Assembly (NCBI RefSeq): GCF_035989285.1
Contig: NZ_CP108513.1
Location: 7,254,001-7,318,000 of the forward strand
Reading direction: 5' to 3'
Origin: Streptomyces sp. NBC_01235
GTDB taxonomy: Bacteria > Actinomycetota > Actinomycetes > Streptomycetales > Streptomycetaceae
DNA: 64,000 bases
Each line of letters begins with the position of its first letter. Within the stretch, counting starts at the first letter, position 1. This document shows, one piece after another, positions 25,494-33,133 of this stretch. Both the position numbers and the translations under genes were made by a program. Under the pieces are notes generated by a model. It was not told where the DNA came from, did no database searches, and worked only from the letters and a program-made list of their open reading frames with translations.

Positions 25494-25814
25494 GTGACCT
25501 ACGTCATCGCGCAGCCTTGTGTCGACGTGAAGGACAAGGCGTGCATCGAAGAGTGCCCGGTCGACTGTATCTACGAGGGCCAGCGGTCCTTGTACATCCA
25601 CCCGGACGAATGCGTCGACTGCGGCGCCTGTGAACCGGTCTGCCCGGTCGAGGCGATCTTCTACGAGGACGACACTCCGGAGGAGTGGAAGGACTACTAC
25701 AAGGCGAACGTCGAGTTCTTCGACGAGCTCGGCTCGCCCGGCGGCGCCAGCAAGCTGGGTCTGATCGAGCGCGACCACCCCTTCGTCGCCGCGCTGCCGC
25801 CGCAGGCCGAGTAA
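25494..25814 (+). CDS. fdxA: 7Fe ferredoxin FdxA
   Basis: A 106-aa electron carrier with a GTG start at 25494 behind GAGGAGG. The Cys pattern is that of a [3Fe-4S]/[4Fe-4S] ferredoxin: C-x7-C-x3-CP around CVDVKDKACIEECPVDCIYE, and the second set in CVDCGACEPVCPVEAI. The C-terminal extension (FDELGSPGGASKLGLIERDH) is typical of the actinobacterial form. It lies upstream of dapC, a pairing conserved in actinobacteria. The electron partner is unknown. Confidence 0.93.
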   Translation: MTYVIAQPCVDVKDKACIEECPVDCIYEGQRSLYIHPDECVDCGACEPVCPVEAIFYEDDTPEEWKDYYKANVEFFDELGSPGGASKLGLIERDHPFVAALPPQAE

Positions 25815-25843
25815 TCCGCATCAGCGGCCCGCACTATGTGCCG

Positions 25844-25893
25844 CCTCGGTCCCGTACGGCCTGATCCCGCCCGATCGCCGTACGGGGCCGAGG
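25844..25893 (+). terminator. Hairpin between fdxA and dapC
   Basis: CCTCGGTCCCGTACGGC (25844-25860) pairs with GCCGTACGGGGCCGAGG (25877-25893) over 17 bp with one G-T wobble and a 16-nt loop. It follows the fdxA stop by about 30 bp and precedes the dapC GTG by about 34 bp. It could terminate fdxA or attenuate dapC. Confidence 0.65.
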
Positions 25894-25927
25894 CGTTTGC
25901 CGTACGTACGAAAGTGAGCCAGTAACC

Positions 25928-27022
25928 GTGTCCTCCGTAGTCTCCGACCGCCTTCCCACCTTCCCCTGGGACAAGCTGGAGCCGTACAAGAAGACGGCCG
26001 CAGCGCACCCGGACGGCATCGTCGACCTCTCCGTCGGCACCCCGGTCGACCCGGTGCCCGACCTGATCCAGAAGGCGCTGATCGACGCGGCGGACTCCCC
26101 GGGCTACCCCACGGTCTGGGGCACCCCGGCCCTGCGTGACGCGATCACCGGCTGGCTGGAGCGGCGGCTCGGCGCCCGCGAGGTCACCCACCGCCACGTC
26201 CTGCCGATCGTCGGCTCCAAGGAGCTCGTGGCCTGGCTCCCGACCCAGCTGGGCCTCGGCCCCGGCGACCGGGTCGCGTACCCGCGCCTGGCCTACCCGA
26301 CGTACGAGGTCGGCGCCCGCCTGGCCCGCGCGGACTACGAGGTCTACGACGACCCGACGACCCTGGACCCCGAAGGCCTGAAGCTCCTCTGGCTCAACTC
26401 GCCGTCCAACCCGACGGGCCGGGTCCTCTCGAAGCAGGAGCTGACGCGGATCGTCGCGTGGGCCCGCGAGCACGGCGTCCTGCTCTTCTCCGACGAGTGC
26501 TATCTGGAACTGGGCTGGGAGGCCGACCCGGTCTCGGTCCTCCACCCGGACGTCAACGGTGGCTCGTACGAGGGCGTCGTCTCCGTCCACTCCCTCTCCA
26601 AGCGCTCGAACCTGGCCGGCTACCGAGCGGCCTTCCTGGCGGGAGACCCGGCCGTCCTCGGCCCGCTCCTGGAGATCCGCAAGCACGGCGGCATGATGAC
26701 GTCGGCGCCCACGCAGGCGGCGGTCGTGGCGGCCCTGGGCGACGACGCCCACGTCCGCGAACAGCGCCTGCGCTACGCGGCCCGCCGCACCCTCCTGCGC
26801 GAGGCCCTCCTGTCCCACGGCTTCCGCATCGAACACAGCGAGGCCAGCCTCTACCTCTGGGCCACGAAGGACGAGTCCTGCTGGACCACGGTCGCCCACC
26901 TGGCAGACCGAGGCATCCTGGTGGCCCCGGGGGACTTCTACGGCACGGCAGGCGAGAACTTCGTACGAGTGGCCCTGACGGCGACGGACGAACGGGTCGC
27001 AGCGGCAGTGGGGCGCCTGTAA
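25928..27022 (+). CDS. dapC: N-succinyldiaminopimelate aminotransferase DapC
   Basis: PLP-dependent class I/II aminotransferase of 364 aa that makes N-succinyl-LL-2,6-diaminopimelate, a step of the succinylase route to DAP and lysine. The GTG start at 25928 gives MSSVVSDRLPTFPWDKLEPY. The PLP lysine is in SLSKRSNLAGYR, the aspartate region in LLFSDECYLEL, and the C-terminal Arg region in GENFVRVALT. It follows fdxA, as in other actinobacteria, and works in the same pathway as dapE about 2 kb downstream. Confidence 0.9.
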   Translation: MSSVVSDRLPTFPWDKLEPYKKTAAAHPDGIVDLSVGTPVDPVPDLIQKALIDAADSPGYPTVWGTPALRDAITGWLERRLGAREVTHRHVLPIVGSKELVAWLPTQLGLGPGDRVAYPRLAYPTYEVGARLARADYEVYDDPTTLDPEGLKLLWLNSPSNPTGRVLSKQELTRIVAWAREHGVLLFSDECYLELGWEADPVSVLHPDVNGGSYEGVVSVHSLSKRSNLAGYRAAFLAGDPAVLGPLLEIRKHGGMMTSAPTQAAVVAALGDDAHVREQRLRYAARRTLLREALLSHGFRIEHSEASLYLWATKDESCWTTVAHLADRGILVAPGDFYGTAGENFVRVALTATDERVAAAVGRL

Positions 27023-27028
27023 CCACAA

Positions 27029-27061
27029 GGACGGGGTCCAGGGAAACCCTGGACCCCGTCC
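27029..27061. terminator. Bidirectional hairpin between dapC and the small secreted protein
   Basis: GGACGGGGTCCAGGG (27029-27043) pairs perfectly with CCCTGGACCCCGTCC (27047-27061) around an AAA loop. It starts six bases after the dapC stop and ends 24 bp before the stop of the convergent gene, so it can serve both. Confidence 0.85.
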
Positions 27062-27085
27062 CAGCTCACCGGCCAAAGCCAGGCG

Positions 27086-27535
27086 CTAGCCGAGCGGCAG
27101 GCTCTTCACCGGCAGCGTCTGCGCACCGGGCAGCCCACCCTTGGTGAGCGAGTCCGTCGGCAGCCCACCCTTCGTGGCGGTCGACGTGGTGTCCCCGAGG
27201 ATGTCCCCGGCGGAGCCCGCCGCCTCACCGGCCGTCTTCTGCGCCACCGGCGCCGCCTTCTTCACGGCCTTGCCGCCGGCCTTGCCCGCGACCGGCGCCG
27301 CCTGCTTGACCGCCTTGGCACCGGTCTCACTCGCGAGCCCGGTGACGTTCTGCGTCGCGCCGTCGACCGTGGTGCCCACGTTCGCCGTGTCCAGGGCGGT
27401 CAGTCCGCCGAGGTTCGGAGCGGCGGGAAGGCTGGGGGCCGCACTGGCGGAGCCGGCCGCACCGACCCCGGCGGCCGCTCCTGCAGCGACGAGCAGCGCG
27501 GCACGGGCGATCCGGCGGGTCAGGGGGAGGGACAT
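27086..27535 (-). CDS. Small secreted Ala/Lys/Gly-rich protein
   Basis: A 149-aa protein with a signal peptide (MSLPLTRRIARAALLVAAGA, then AAGVGAAGSASA/AP). The mature part has repeated AVKQAAPVAGKAGGKAVKKA and APVAQKTAGEA-type segments and two TKGGLP motifs near the C-terminus. No Cys and no catalytic motif were seen. Such alanine/lysine-rich secreted proteins occur in many Streptomyces without an assigned role. The start has a GGGGGAGGGACATG-type ribosome-binding context. Confidence 0.75.
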   Translation of the reverse strand: MSLPLTRRIARAALLVAAGAAAGVGAAGSASAAPSLPAAPNLGGLTALDTANVGTTVDGATQNVTGLASETGAKAVKQAAPVAGKAGGKAVKKAAPVAQKTAGEAAGSAGDILGDTTSTATKGGLPTDSLTKGGLPGAQTLPVKSLPLG

Positions 27536-27846
27536 GATGCTCCTTCGACGGGAGAGAACAAGGACTGTCTGTGACTGACTGGCTGTCTGTCTGTCCGGGC
27601 CCGGACGCAGTGACTACCGCTCGAAGCCCGCGAAGGTTGCGCACGGCCGACGTAAAGAGTTGGCAATGCGTCGCATTATCGGCTGCGGATAAAAGCGGGC
27701 AAAAACGGCCCGATGTGAAAGTCCGTCAAACCCGTGGAGCCCTTTGTTCTCAAGGGATTCGCCGGACGGGAGGGTGACGGCGCGAAAACCTGAGCACCCG
27801 GCCGTCCGAACGACCCGCACACGACCCGGACGGGTGAAGACCCGTA
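27536..27846. promoter_or_regulatory. Intergenic gap between the secreted-protein and lysozyme-fold genes
   Basis: The 311-bp gap carries no gene I can support. It contains the promoter of the leftward secreted-protein gene; its middle (27650-27720) is noticeably A/T-richer. The right side lies behind the 3' end of the leftward lysozyme-fold gene. No hairpin terminator or riboswitch was recognised. Confidence 0.4.
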
Positions 27847-28842
27847 CTACTGCGCGGTGACGATCCGCACGCTGCCCGTGCCGCCGCCCGCCCCCGAGGC
27901 CCCGGCGGCCTCCGCGCTGGTCGAACCGGTCGCCCGCCACTTGCTGTCGGTGTTCCCGGAGACCCACTCCCGGCCCGCGTACGAGACGCGCTCGATGCGC
28001 AGTGCCGAGGCGTTGGCCACCGCCCAGTGCGCCAGCTGCCATCCGCACTCGCTGACACTGCGCCCACCGGAGGCGGTGTCCTCGGACACGGGCAGCGTCA
28101 CGGTCCGCCCGCTGGTCTCGGTGACGGGAGTCTCGGCGCCGGCCGCCGCCGACGTGTCCTCGGCGTCGGATTCCGTACCCGCCTGCTGGAGCGACTCCCG
28201 CCCGAAGTCGCGTGCCAGCGCCGCCCGCACCGCGTCCGGGCCCGTGGTCGTCGTGGTTTCCGCGCGGCCGTCGCAGGTCAGCGTGGCCGCCGACGTCCCG
28301 GTCAGCGCGGCGGCCAGCACCGTGGCGTCCGGCTCGTGCTTGGCGTACGCCTCCGGGTAGCCGCTGCGCTGCACGCGCTGCGCCGCGACGGTCAGCGGGA
28401 GCTCGGTGTAGTCGCGCACCTTGGCGAGGTGCTCGTAGAAGATGTCCGCCGCGTACGCCGGGTCCGTGACCTGCTTCTCCGTGCCCCAGCCCTGCGAGGG
28501 CCGCTGCTGGAACAGGCCGAGCGAATCCCGGTCGCCGTGGGTGAGGTTGCGCAGCCCCGACTCCTGGATGGCGGTCGCGAGCGCGATGGCCACGGCCCGC
28601 TCGGGCATGGCCCGGTTGGTGCCGACGGCGGCGATCGTGGCCGCGTTCACCGCCTGCTCCGGCGTGAACTCGTACGTCGTCCCGACCTCGTCGCCAGAAA
28701 CGACTCTGCACCCGGGATCTCCGGTGCCGCCGGTGACGTACTGCACCACGACATAACCCGCGACGGCGGACAGGACCACGCAGGCCGCCCCGAAACGGAG
28801 GAGGCGGCCGCGGCGCTTGGGGGAGGGGGACGGCTCTGGCAC
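27847..28842 (-). CDS. Membrane-anchored lysozyme/SLT-fold protein
   Basis: A 331-aa protein with a GTG start at 28842 (VPEPSPSPKRRGRLLRF), one N-terminal membrane helix (FGAACVVLSAVAGYVVVQYV) and an extracellular domain. Residues about 60-165 resemble a soluble lytic transglycosylase: ERAVAIALATAIQESGLRNL holds the candidate catalytic Glu, DSLGLFQQRPSQGWG follows, and PAYAADIFYEHLAKVRDY completes the helical core. The remainder is Thr/Ala-rich, ending with a conserved VSECGWQLAHWAVANA region. Similar proteins are sometimes called heavy-metal transporters, which the sequence does not support. Peptidoglycan cleavage is inferred from the fold only. Confidence 0.75.
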   Translation of the reverse strand: MPEPSPSPKRRGRLLRFGAACVVLSAVAGYVVVQYVTGGTGDPGCRVVSGDEVGTTYEFTPEQAVNAATIAAVGTNRAMPERAVAIALATAIQESGLRNLTHGDRDSLGLFQQRPSQGWGTEKQVTDPAYAADIFYEHLAKVRDYTELPLTVAAQRVQRSGYPEAYAKHEPDATVLAAALTGTSAATLTCDGRAETTTTTGPDAVRAALARDFGRESLQQAGTESDAEDTSAAAGAETPVTETSGRTVTLPVSEDTASGGRSVSECGWQLAHWAVANASALRIERVSYAGREWVSGNTDSKWRATGSTSAEAAGASGAGGGTGSVRIVTAQ

Positions 28843-28936
28843 GCGTACAAGGTACTGGAGAGTACTGAGGAGGACGAGGCAGCTGCGCACAGCGGGCAAG
28901 AGCGGGACGGCCGACTGGCGCGTTAGGGTCGACGGC

Positions 28937-30016
28937 ATGGCCGACACCCCGCTTGACCTCACGCTGGACGCCGCGGTCCTCACCGCGCAGCTCGTGGACT
29001 TCCCCTCCGAGAGCGGCACCGAGAAGCCGCTCGCGGACGCGATCGAGACCGCCCTGCGCGCGCTGCCCCACCTGACGGTGGACCGCTACGGCAACAACGT
29101 GGTCGCCCGCACGAACCTGGGCCGTGCGGAGCGTGTGGTCCTCGCCGGGCACATCGACACCGTCCCGATCGCCGGTAACGTCCCCTCGCGCCTGGACGAG
29201 GACGGGGTCCTATGGGGATGCGGCACCTGCGACATGAAGGCGGGGGTCGCGGTCCAGCTGCGCATCGCGGCGACGGTCCCGGAACCCAACCGCGACCTGA
29301 CCTTCGTCTTCTACGACAACGAGGAGGTCGCCGCCGACCTCAACGGCCTCAAGCACGTGGCCGAGGCGCACCCGCAGTGGCTGGCGGGAGACTTCGCGGT
29401 GCTCCTCGAACCCTCCGACGGCCAGGTCGAGGGCGGCTGCCAGGGCACCCTGCGGGTCCTGCTGAAGACGAAGGGCGAGCGGGCACACTCGGCGCGCGGC
29501 TGGATGGGATCCAACGCGATCCACGCCGCGGCCCCGATCCTCGCCCGCCTCGCCGCGTACGAGCCGCGCTACCCGCTCATCGACGGCCTGGAGTACCGGG
29601 AGGGCCTCAACGCGGTCGGCATCACGGGCGGAGTGGCCGGCAACGTCATCCCCGACGAGTGCGTCGTCACCGTCAACTTCCGCTACGCGCCGGACCGCAG
29701 CGAGGAGAAGGCCCTCGCGCACGTCCGCGAGGTCTTCGCCGACTGCGGGGTGGAGGAGTTCGTGATCGACGACCACAGCCCCGCCGCCCTGCCCGGCCTC
29801 TCCCACCCGGCCGCGGCGGCCTTCATCGAGGCGGTCGGCGGCACCCCGATGCCCAAGTACGGCTGGACGGACGTCAGCCGCTTCTCCTCGCTGGGCGTCC
29901 CCGCCGTCAACTACGGCCCCGGCAACCCGCACTTGGCGCACAAGCGGGACGAACGCGTGGAGACGGCGAAGATCCTGGCGGGCGAGGAACGCCTGCGGGC
30001 CTGGCTGACGGCCTGA
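28937..30016 (+). CDS. dapE: Succinyl-diaminopimelate desuccinylase DapE
   Basis: Metallopeptidase of the M20 family, 359 aa, which releases succinate from N-succinyl-LL-DAP, the last succinylase step towards LL-DAP. The start at 28937 (MADTPLDLTLDAAVLTAQLV) fits the family. Metal ligands are in VLAGHIDTVP, WGCGTCDMKAG and FYDNEEVAAD, and in LLEPSDGQVEGGC, with the last His in NPHLAHKRDERVET. Streptomyces needs LL-DAP for its peptidoglycan. The gene is divergent from the lysozyme-fold gene. Confidence 0.92.
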   Translation: MADTPLDLTLDAAVLTAQLVDFPSESGTEKPLADAIETALRALPHLTVDRYGNNVVARTNLGRAERVVLAGHIDTVPIAGNVPSRLDEDGVLWGCGTCDMKAGVAVQLRIAATVPEPNRDLTFVFYDNEEVAADLNGLKHVAEAHPQWLAGDFAVLLEPSDGQVEGGCQGTLRVLLKTKGERAHSARGWMGSNAIHAAAPILARLAAYEPRYPLIDGLEYREGLNAVGITGGVAGNVIPDECVVTVNFRYAPDRSEEKALAHVREVFADCGVEEFVIDDHSPAALPGLSHPAAAAFIEAVGGTPMPKYGWTDVSRFSSLGVPAVNYGPGNPHLAHKRDERVETAKILAGEERLRAWLTA

Positions 30017-30125
30017 GACGCCCTTCCGGCCCTTGGGGCCCGTCCGGCCCGAGGGCGCTTCATGGCGGACACGCCGACGTCCCCCGCCCGTAACCCGCGT
30101 AGATCTACGCTGAGATGGAACAACC

Positions 30126-30170
30126 CTTCCCCAGCTCTCGGCTTCGCTCGAGCCGGGGAGACCCCAATCG
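30126..30170. repeat. Repeat-like palindromic element in the LOG leader
   Basis: TTCCCCAGCTCTCGGCTTCG then CTCGAGCCGGGGAGACCCCA forms an element with CCCC and GGGG arms and an inner CGGCTTCGCTCG. It resembles the insert in the GNAT gene at 24621-24664. It ends just before the GGAGGGAGCTC ribosome-binding site of the next gene and so could affect its translation. Confidence 0.65.
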
Positions 30171-30184
30171 CGGAGGGAGCTCAC

Positions 30185-30943
30185 ATGGCTACAGGCAACC
30201 CCGAGGGCAAGAAGCAGCCGCCGGAGGAACAGCGCCTGGGACCGGTCCTCCGACGGCGGGATCAGGTGCAGGCGAGCACCACGGACCAGCGACTGCTGGA
30301 CGAACGAGCCCCCTCGGACTGGGTCCACACGGACCCCTGGCGGGTCCTGCGCATCCAGTCGGAGTTCATCGAGGGCTTCGGTACCCTGGCCGAACTCCCC
30401 CCGGCGATCAGCGTGTTCGGATCCGCCCGCACCTCGGTGGACTCCCTGGAGTACGAGGCGGGAGTACGGCTGGGCAGCGCCCTCGTCGACGCCGGGTGGG
30501 CCGTGATCACGGGCGGCGGCCCCGGCGCGATGGAGGCGGCCAACAAGGGCGCGAGCGAGGCGGGCGGCATCTCCGTCGGCCTCGGCATCGAGCTCCCGTT
30601 CGAGCAGGGGCTCAACCCGTACGTCGACATCGGCCTCAACTTCCGCTACTTCTTCGTGCGGAAGATGATGTTCGTGAAGTACGCGCAGGGCTTCGTGGTC
30701 CTGCCCGGCGGCCTCGGCACCCTGGACGAACTCTTCGAGGCCCTCACCCTCGTCCAGACCCAGAAGGTCACCCGCTTCCCGATCGTCCTCTTCGGCACGG
30801 AGTACTGGGGCGGCCTGATCGACTGGCTGAGGAACACCCTGATCGCCGAGGGCAAGGCAGCCGAGAAGGACCTCCTCCTCTTCCACGTCACGGACGACGT
30901 GGAGGAGGCGGTGGCCCTGGTGTCGAAGGAGGCGGGCCGCTAG
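30185..30943 (+). CDS. LOG family protein (cytokinin-type phosphoribohydrolase fold)
   Basis: A 252-aa Rossmann-like protein of the TIGR00730/LOG group. It has the nucleotide motif GGGPGAMEAANKGASEAGG and the catalytic-type motif PGGLGTLDELFEALTLVQTQ. Members hydrolyse nucleotide 5'-monophosphates to base plus ribose phosphate; the mycobacterial homologue (Rv1205, from memory) acts on cytokinin monophosphate. The N-terminal 60 residues are a variable charged extension. The start at 30185 follows a GGAGGGAGC ribosome-binding site. The order dapE-LOG-folP-like is conserved in mycobacteria. Confidence 0.87.
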   Translation: MATGNPEGKKQPPEEQRLGPVLRRRDQVQASTTDQRLLDERAPSDWVHTDPWRVLRIQSEFIEGFGTLAELPPAISVFGSARTSVDSLEYEAGVRLGSALVDAGWAVITGGGPGAMEAANKGASEAGGISVGLGIELPFEQGLNPYVDIGLNFRYFFVRKMMFVKYAQGFVVLPGGLGTLDELFEALTLVQTQKVTRFPIVLFGTEYWGGLIDWLRNTLIAEGKAAEKDLLLFHVTDDVEEAVALVSKEAGR

Positions 30944-31062
30944 CCGCCGGTGAGTGAAGGGGGCTCGTTCTCCGGCGCCGGGTCCGTGCAGTTCAGCCCG
31001 CCAGGGGGTCCCCTCTGGGGGAGTCCGAGGACGAGGCCCCTTCAGGGCCGAAGCGGGGATCC

Positions 31063-31078
31063 GGGGGCGGCAGCCCCC
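31063..31078. terminator. G/C hairpin between convergent LOG and FolP-like genes
   Basis: GGGGGC (31063-31068) pairs with GCCCCC (31073-31078) around GGCA, preceded by a second short hairpin, GGCCC/GGGCC at about 31035. It lies in the 187-bp gap between convergent genes. The surrounding G-rich run looks like another dispersed Streptomyces intergenic element. Confidence 0.55.
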
Positions 31079-31130
31079 AGCGGTGGACGCGCCCACGCCA
31101 GGCCGCGCCTATGCCAGCCCGCGCCTACGC

Positions 31131-31991
31131 CTACGCCAGCCCGCGCCGGGCCACGGCCGGAGGCCGGTGGCCGGCGATGGCGGCCACCATGTCCAGCACC
31201 TGCCGCGTCTCCGCCACCTCGTGCACCCGGTACACCTGTGCCCCCAGCCACGCCGAGACGGCCGTGGTCGCCAGGGTCCCCACCACCCGCTCCTTCACCG
31301 GCCGGTCCAGCGTCTCCCCGACGAAGTCCTTGTTGGACAGGGACACCAGCACCGGCCACCCCGTCTCCACCATCTCCCCGAGCCGCCGGGTCGCCTCCAG
31401 GCTGTGCCGGGTGTTCTTCCCGAAGTCGTGTCCCGGATCGATCATGATCGACTCCCTCGGCACCCCCAGCCCCGCCGCCCGCTCCGCCAGCCCCACGGTC
31501 ACCCGCAGGATGTCGGCCATGACGTCGTCGTACGTCACCCGGTGCGGACGCGTCCGCGGCTCGGCGCCTCCCGCGTGCGTGCACACCAGCCCGGCCCCGT
31601 ACCGCGCCGCGACCTCCGCCAGCCGCGGATCCACGCCGCCCCACGCGTCGTTCAGCAGATCGGCGCCCGCCTCGCAGACCGCCTCCCCGACCTCGGCCCG
31701 CCAGGTGTCCACGCTGATGATCACGTCCGGGAAGCGCCGCCGCACCTCGGCCACGAAACCGACGGTCCGCCGGGCCTCCTCCCGCGCGCTCACCTCTTCA
31801 CCGGGACCGGCCTTGACCCCGCCGATGTCGATGATGGCGGCGCCCTCCGACACCGCCTGCTCCACGCGCGCGAGGGCCGGCTCGTCACGGAAGGTCGCCC
31901 CCTGGTCGTAGAAGGAGTCCGGGGTGCGGTTGACGATCGCCATGATCACCGGCTCGTGCGCGCCGAATTCACGCCTGCCCAGCCTGAGCAT
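31131..31991 (-). CDS. folP: Dihydropteroate synthase-like protein (FolP2 type)
   Basis: A 286-aa TIM-barrel protein starting MLRLGRREFGAHEPVIMAIV. It has the pterin-binding signature NRTPDSFYDQG, the IDIGGVKAGPGEEVS region (usual DIGGEST-type motif altered to DIGGVKAGPG), SVDTWRAEV, LLNDAWGG and IMIDPGHDFGKNTR. The DIGGVKAGPG variant is characteristic of the FolP2-like paralogue. It sits beside LOG, DivIVA and tagA as in mycobacteria, where FolP2 is reported not to replace FolP1. Real activity is uncertain. The glucosyl-3-phosphoglycerate synthase that follows it in mycobacteria is absent here. Confidence 0.82.
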   Translation of the reverse strand: MLRLGRREFGAHEPVIMAIVNRTPDSFYDQGATFRDEPALARVEQAVSEGAAIIDIGGVKAGPGEEVSAREEARRTVGFVAEVRRRFPDVIISVDTWRAEVGEAVCEAGADLLNDAWGGVDPRLAEVAARYGAGLVCTHAGGAEPRTRPHRVTYDDVMADILRVTVGLAERAAGLGVPRESIMIDPGHDFGKNTRHSLEATRRLGEMVETGWPVLVSLSNKDFVGETLDRPVKERVVGTLATTAVSAWLGAQVYRVHEVAETRQVLDMVAAIAGHRPPAVARRGLA

Positions 31992-32115
31992 CCCCTGTGA
32001 CCTCTCCCAGTACGTCCTGCACATCCACCGCCTGCGACCCTAACTGTCGGACCCGCATGGCACGATCGGACCCACACACATCCACTCCGAGCACACCGAG
32101 TGTGGGGACCCACCG

Positions 32116-32475
32116 ATGGTTATGTTCTTGTTCCTGGTCATCGCGCTCGCCGTCGTGGTCGCCGCGGTGACCCTCGCCGTGGTGGGCGGCGGCGAGGGCA
32201 GCGGCCCGCTGCCGGAGGTCGCCCCCGAGCGGCTGCACGACCCGCTGCCCCCGGACCGCCCGGTCGACCGGTCCGACATCGACCACCTCCGCTTCCCGCT
32301 GGCCGCCCGCGGCTACCGCATGGCGGACGTGGACGACGCCCTGAGCCGCCTCGCCGCCGAACTCGCCGAGCGCGACGCCCGCATCGCCGACCTGGAGTCC
32401 GCCCTGGCCGGCGCCCGGACCCCGGCCGGGCCGCACGTCTCCATGGAGAAGCCGGCCCCGGAGGACCACCAGTGA
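32116..32475 (+). CDS. DivIVA-domain membrane protein
   Basis: A 119-aa protein with an N-terminal membrane helix (MVMFLFLVIALAVVVAAVTL) and a DivIVA-type segment HLRFPLAARGYRMADVDDAL followed by the predicted coiled coil SRLAAELAERDARIADLESA. DivIVA domains recognise curved or polar membrane and recruit partners. It ends with a short polar tail, and its stop overlaps the GTG start of tagA (GTGA). The role is unknown; the corresponding small protein in mycobacteria lies at the same position. Confidence 0.82.
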   Translation: MVMFLFLVIALAVVVAAVTLAVVGGGEGSGPLPEVAPERLHDPLPPDRPVDRSDIDHLRFPLAARGYRMADVDDALSRLAAELAERDARIADLESALAGARTPAGPHVSMEKPAPEDHQ

Positions 32476-33056
32476 GCGACGGCACGGCCCTCGCGGGCGC
32501 GGACGGCGCGCTGCGCTGCCCCTGGGCCCTGTCCACGCCGGACTACGTGACGTACCACGACGAGGAGTGGGGCCGCCCGGTCCACGGCGACGACGCGCTC
32601 TTCGAACGTCTCAGCCTGGAGGCCTTCCAGTCCGGTCTGTCCTGGATCACGATCCTGCGCCGCCGCCCCGGCTTCCGCACCGCCTTCGCAGGCTTCAAGA
32701 TCGGGTCGGTCGCCGTCTTCACCGACGAGGACCGCGAGCGCCTCCTCGCCGACCCGGGCATCATCCGCAACCGCGCCAAGATCGACGCCACCCTCGCCAA
32801 CGCCCGCGTGCTGGCCGACTGGGCACCGGGCGACCTGGACGCCCTGATCTGGTCCCACGCCCCCGACCCGGCCGACCGCCCGGTACCGAAGACCCTCGCG
32901 GACGTCCCGGCGGTGACGGACGAGTCGACGGCCCTCTCGAAGGCGCTGAAGAAGCGGGGCCTGCGCTTCGTGGGGCCGACGACGGCGTACGCGCTGATGC
33001 AGGCGTGCGGGTTGGTGGACGACCACTTGGAGACGTGCGTGAGCAGACCTGCCTGA
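32472..33056 (+). CDS. tagA: DNA-3-methyladenine glycosylase I
   Basis: A 194-aa base-excision repair enzyme that removes 3-methyladenine. The GTG start at 32472 overlaps the DivIVA stop. Family features are RCPWALSTPDYVTYHDEEWG (Zn/Cys start and the Tyr-His-Asp-Glu-Glu-Trp-Gly motif), ERLSLEAFQSGLSWITIL with the catalytic-pocket Glu, and LRFVGPTTAYALMQACGLVD ahead of the C-terminal DDHLETC metal ligands. It acts in the cytoplasm on alkylated DNA. Confidence 0.93.
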   Translation: MSDGTALAGADGALRCPWALSTPDYVTYHDEEWGRPVHGDDALFERLSLEAFQSGLSWITILRRRPGFRTAFAGFKIGSVAVFTDEDRERLLADPGIIRNRAKIDATLANARVLADWAPGDLDALIWSHAPDPADRPVPKTLADVPAVTDESTALSKALKKRGLRFVGPTTAYALMQACGLVDDHLETCVSRPA

Positions 33057-33059
33057 GGG

Positions 33060-33106
33060 GCGGGGCTGTATCGATCTGCGGCTCCGCCGCGTGGGCGCGA
33101 CCAGCC
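33060..33106. repeat. Third copy of the intergenic repeat family
   Basis: GCGGCTCCGCCGCGTGGGCG then CGACCAGCCC at 33078-33106 matches the 36-bp units at 23332-23403, with a GGGCTGTATCGATCT lead (from about 33064). GCGGC-TCC-GCCGC forms a small perfect hairpin. It sits between the convergent tagA and enoyl-CoA hydratase genes. Confidence 0.75.
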
Positions 33107-33133
33107 CCCACACCCTCGCCCCCGCACTCGACC

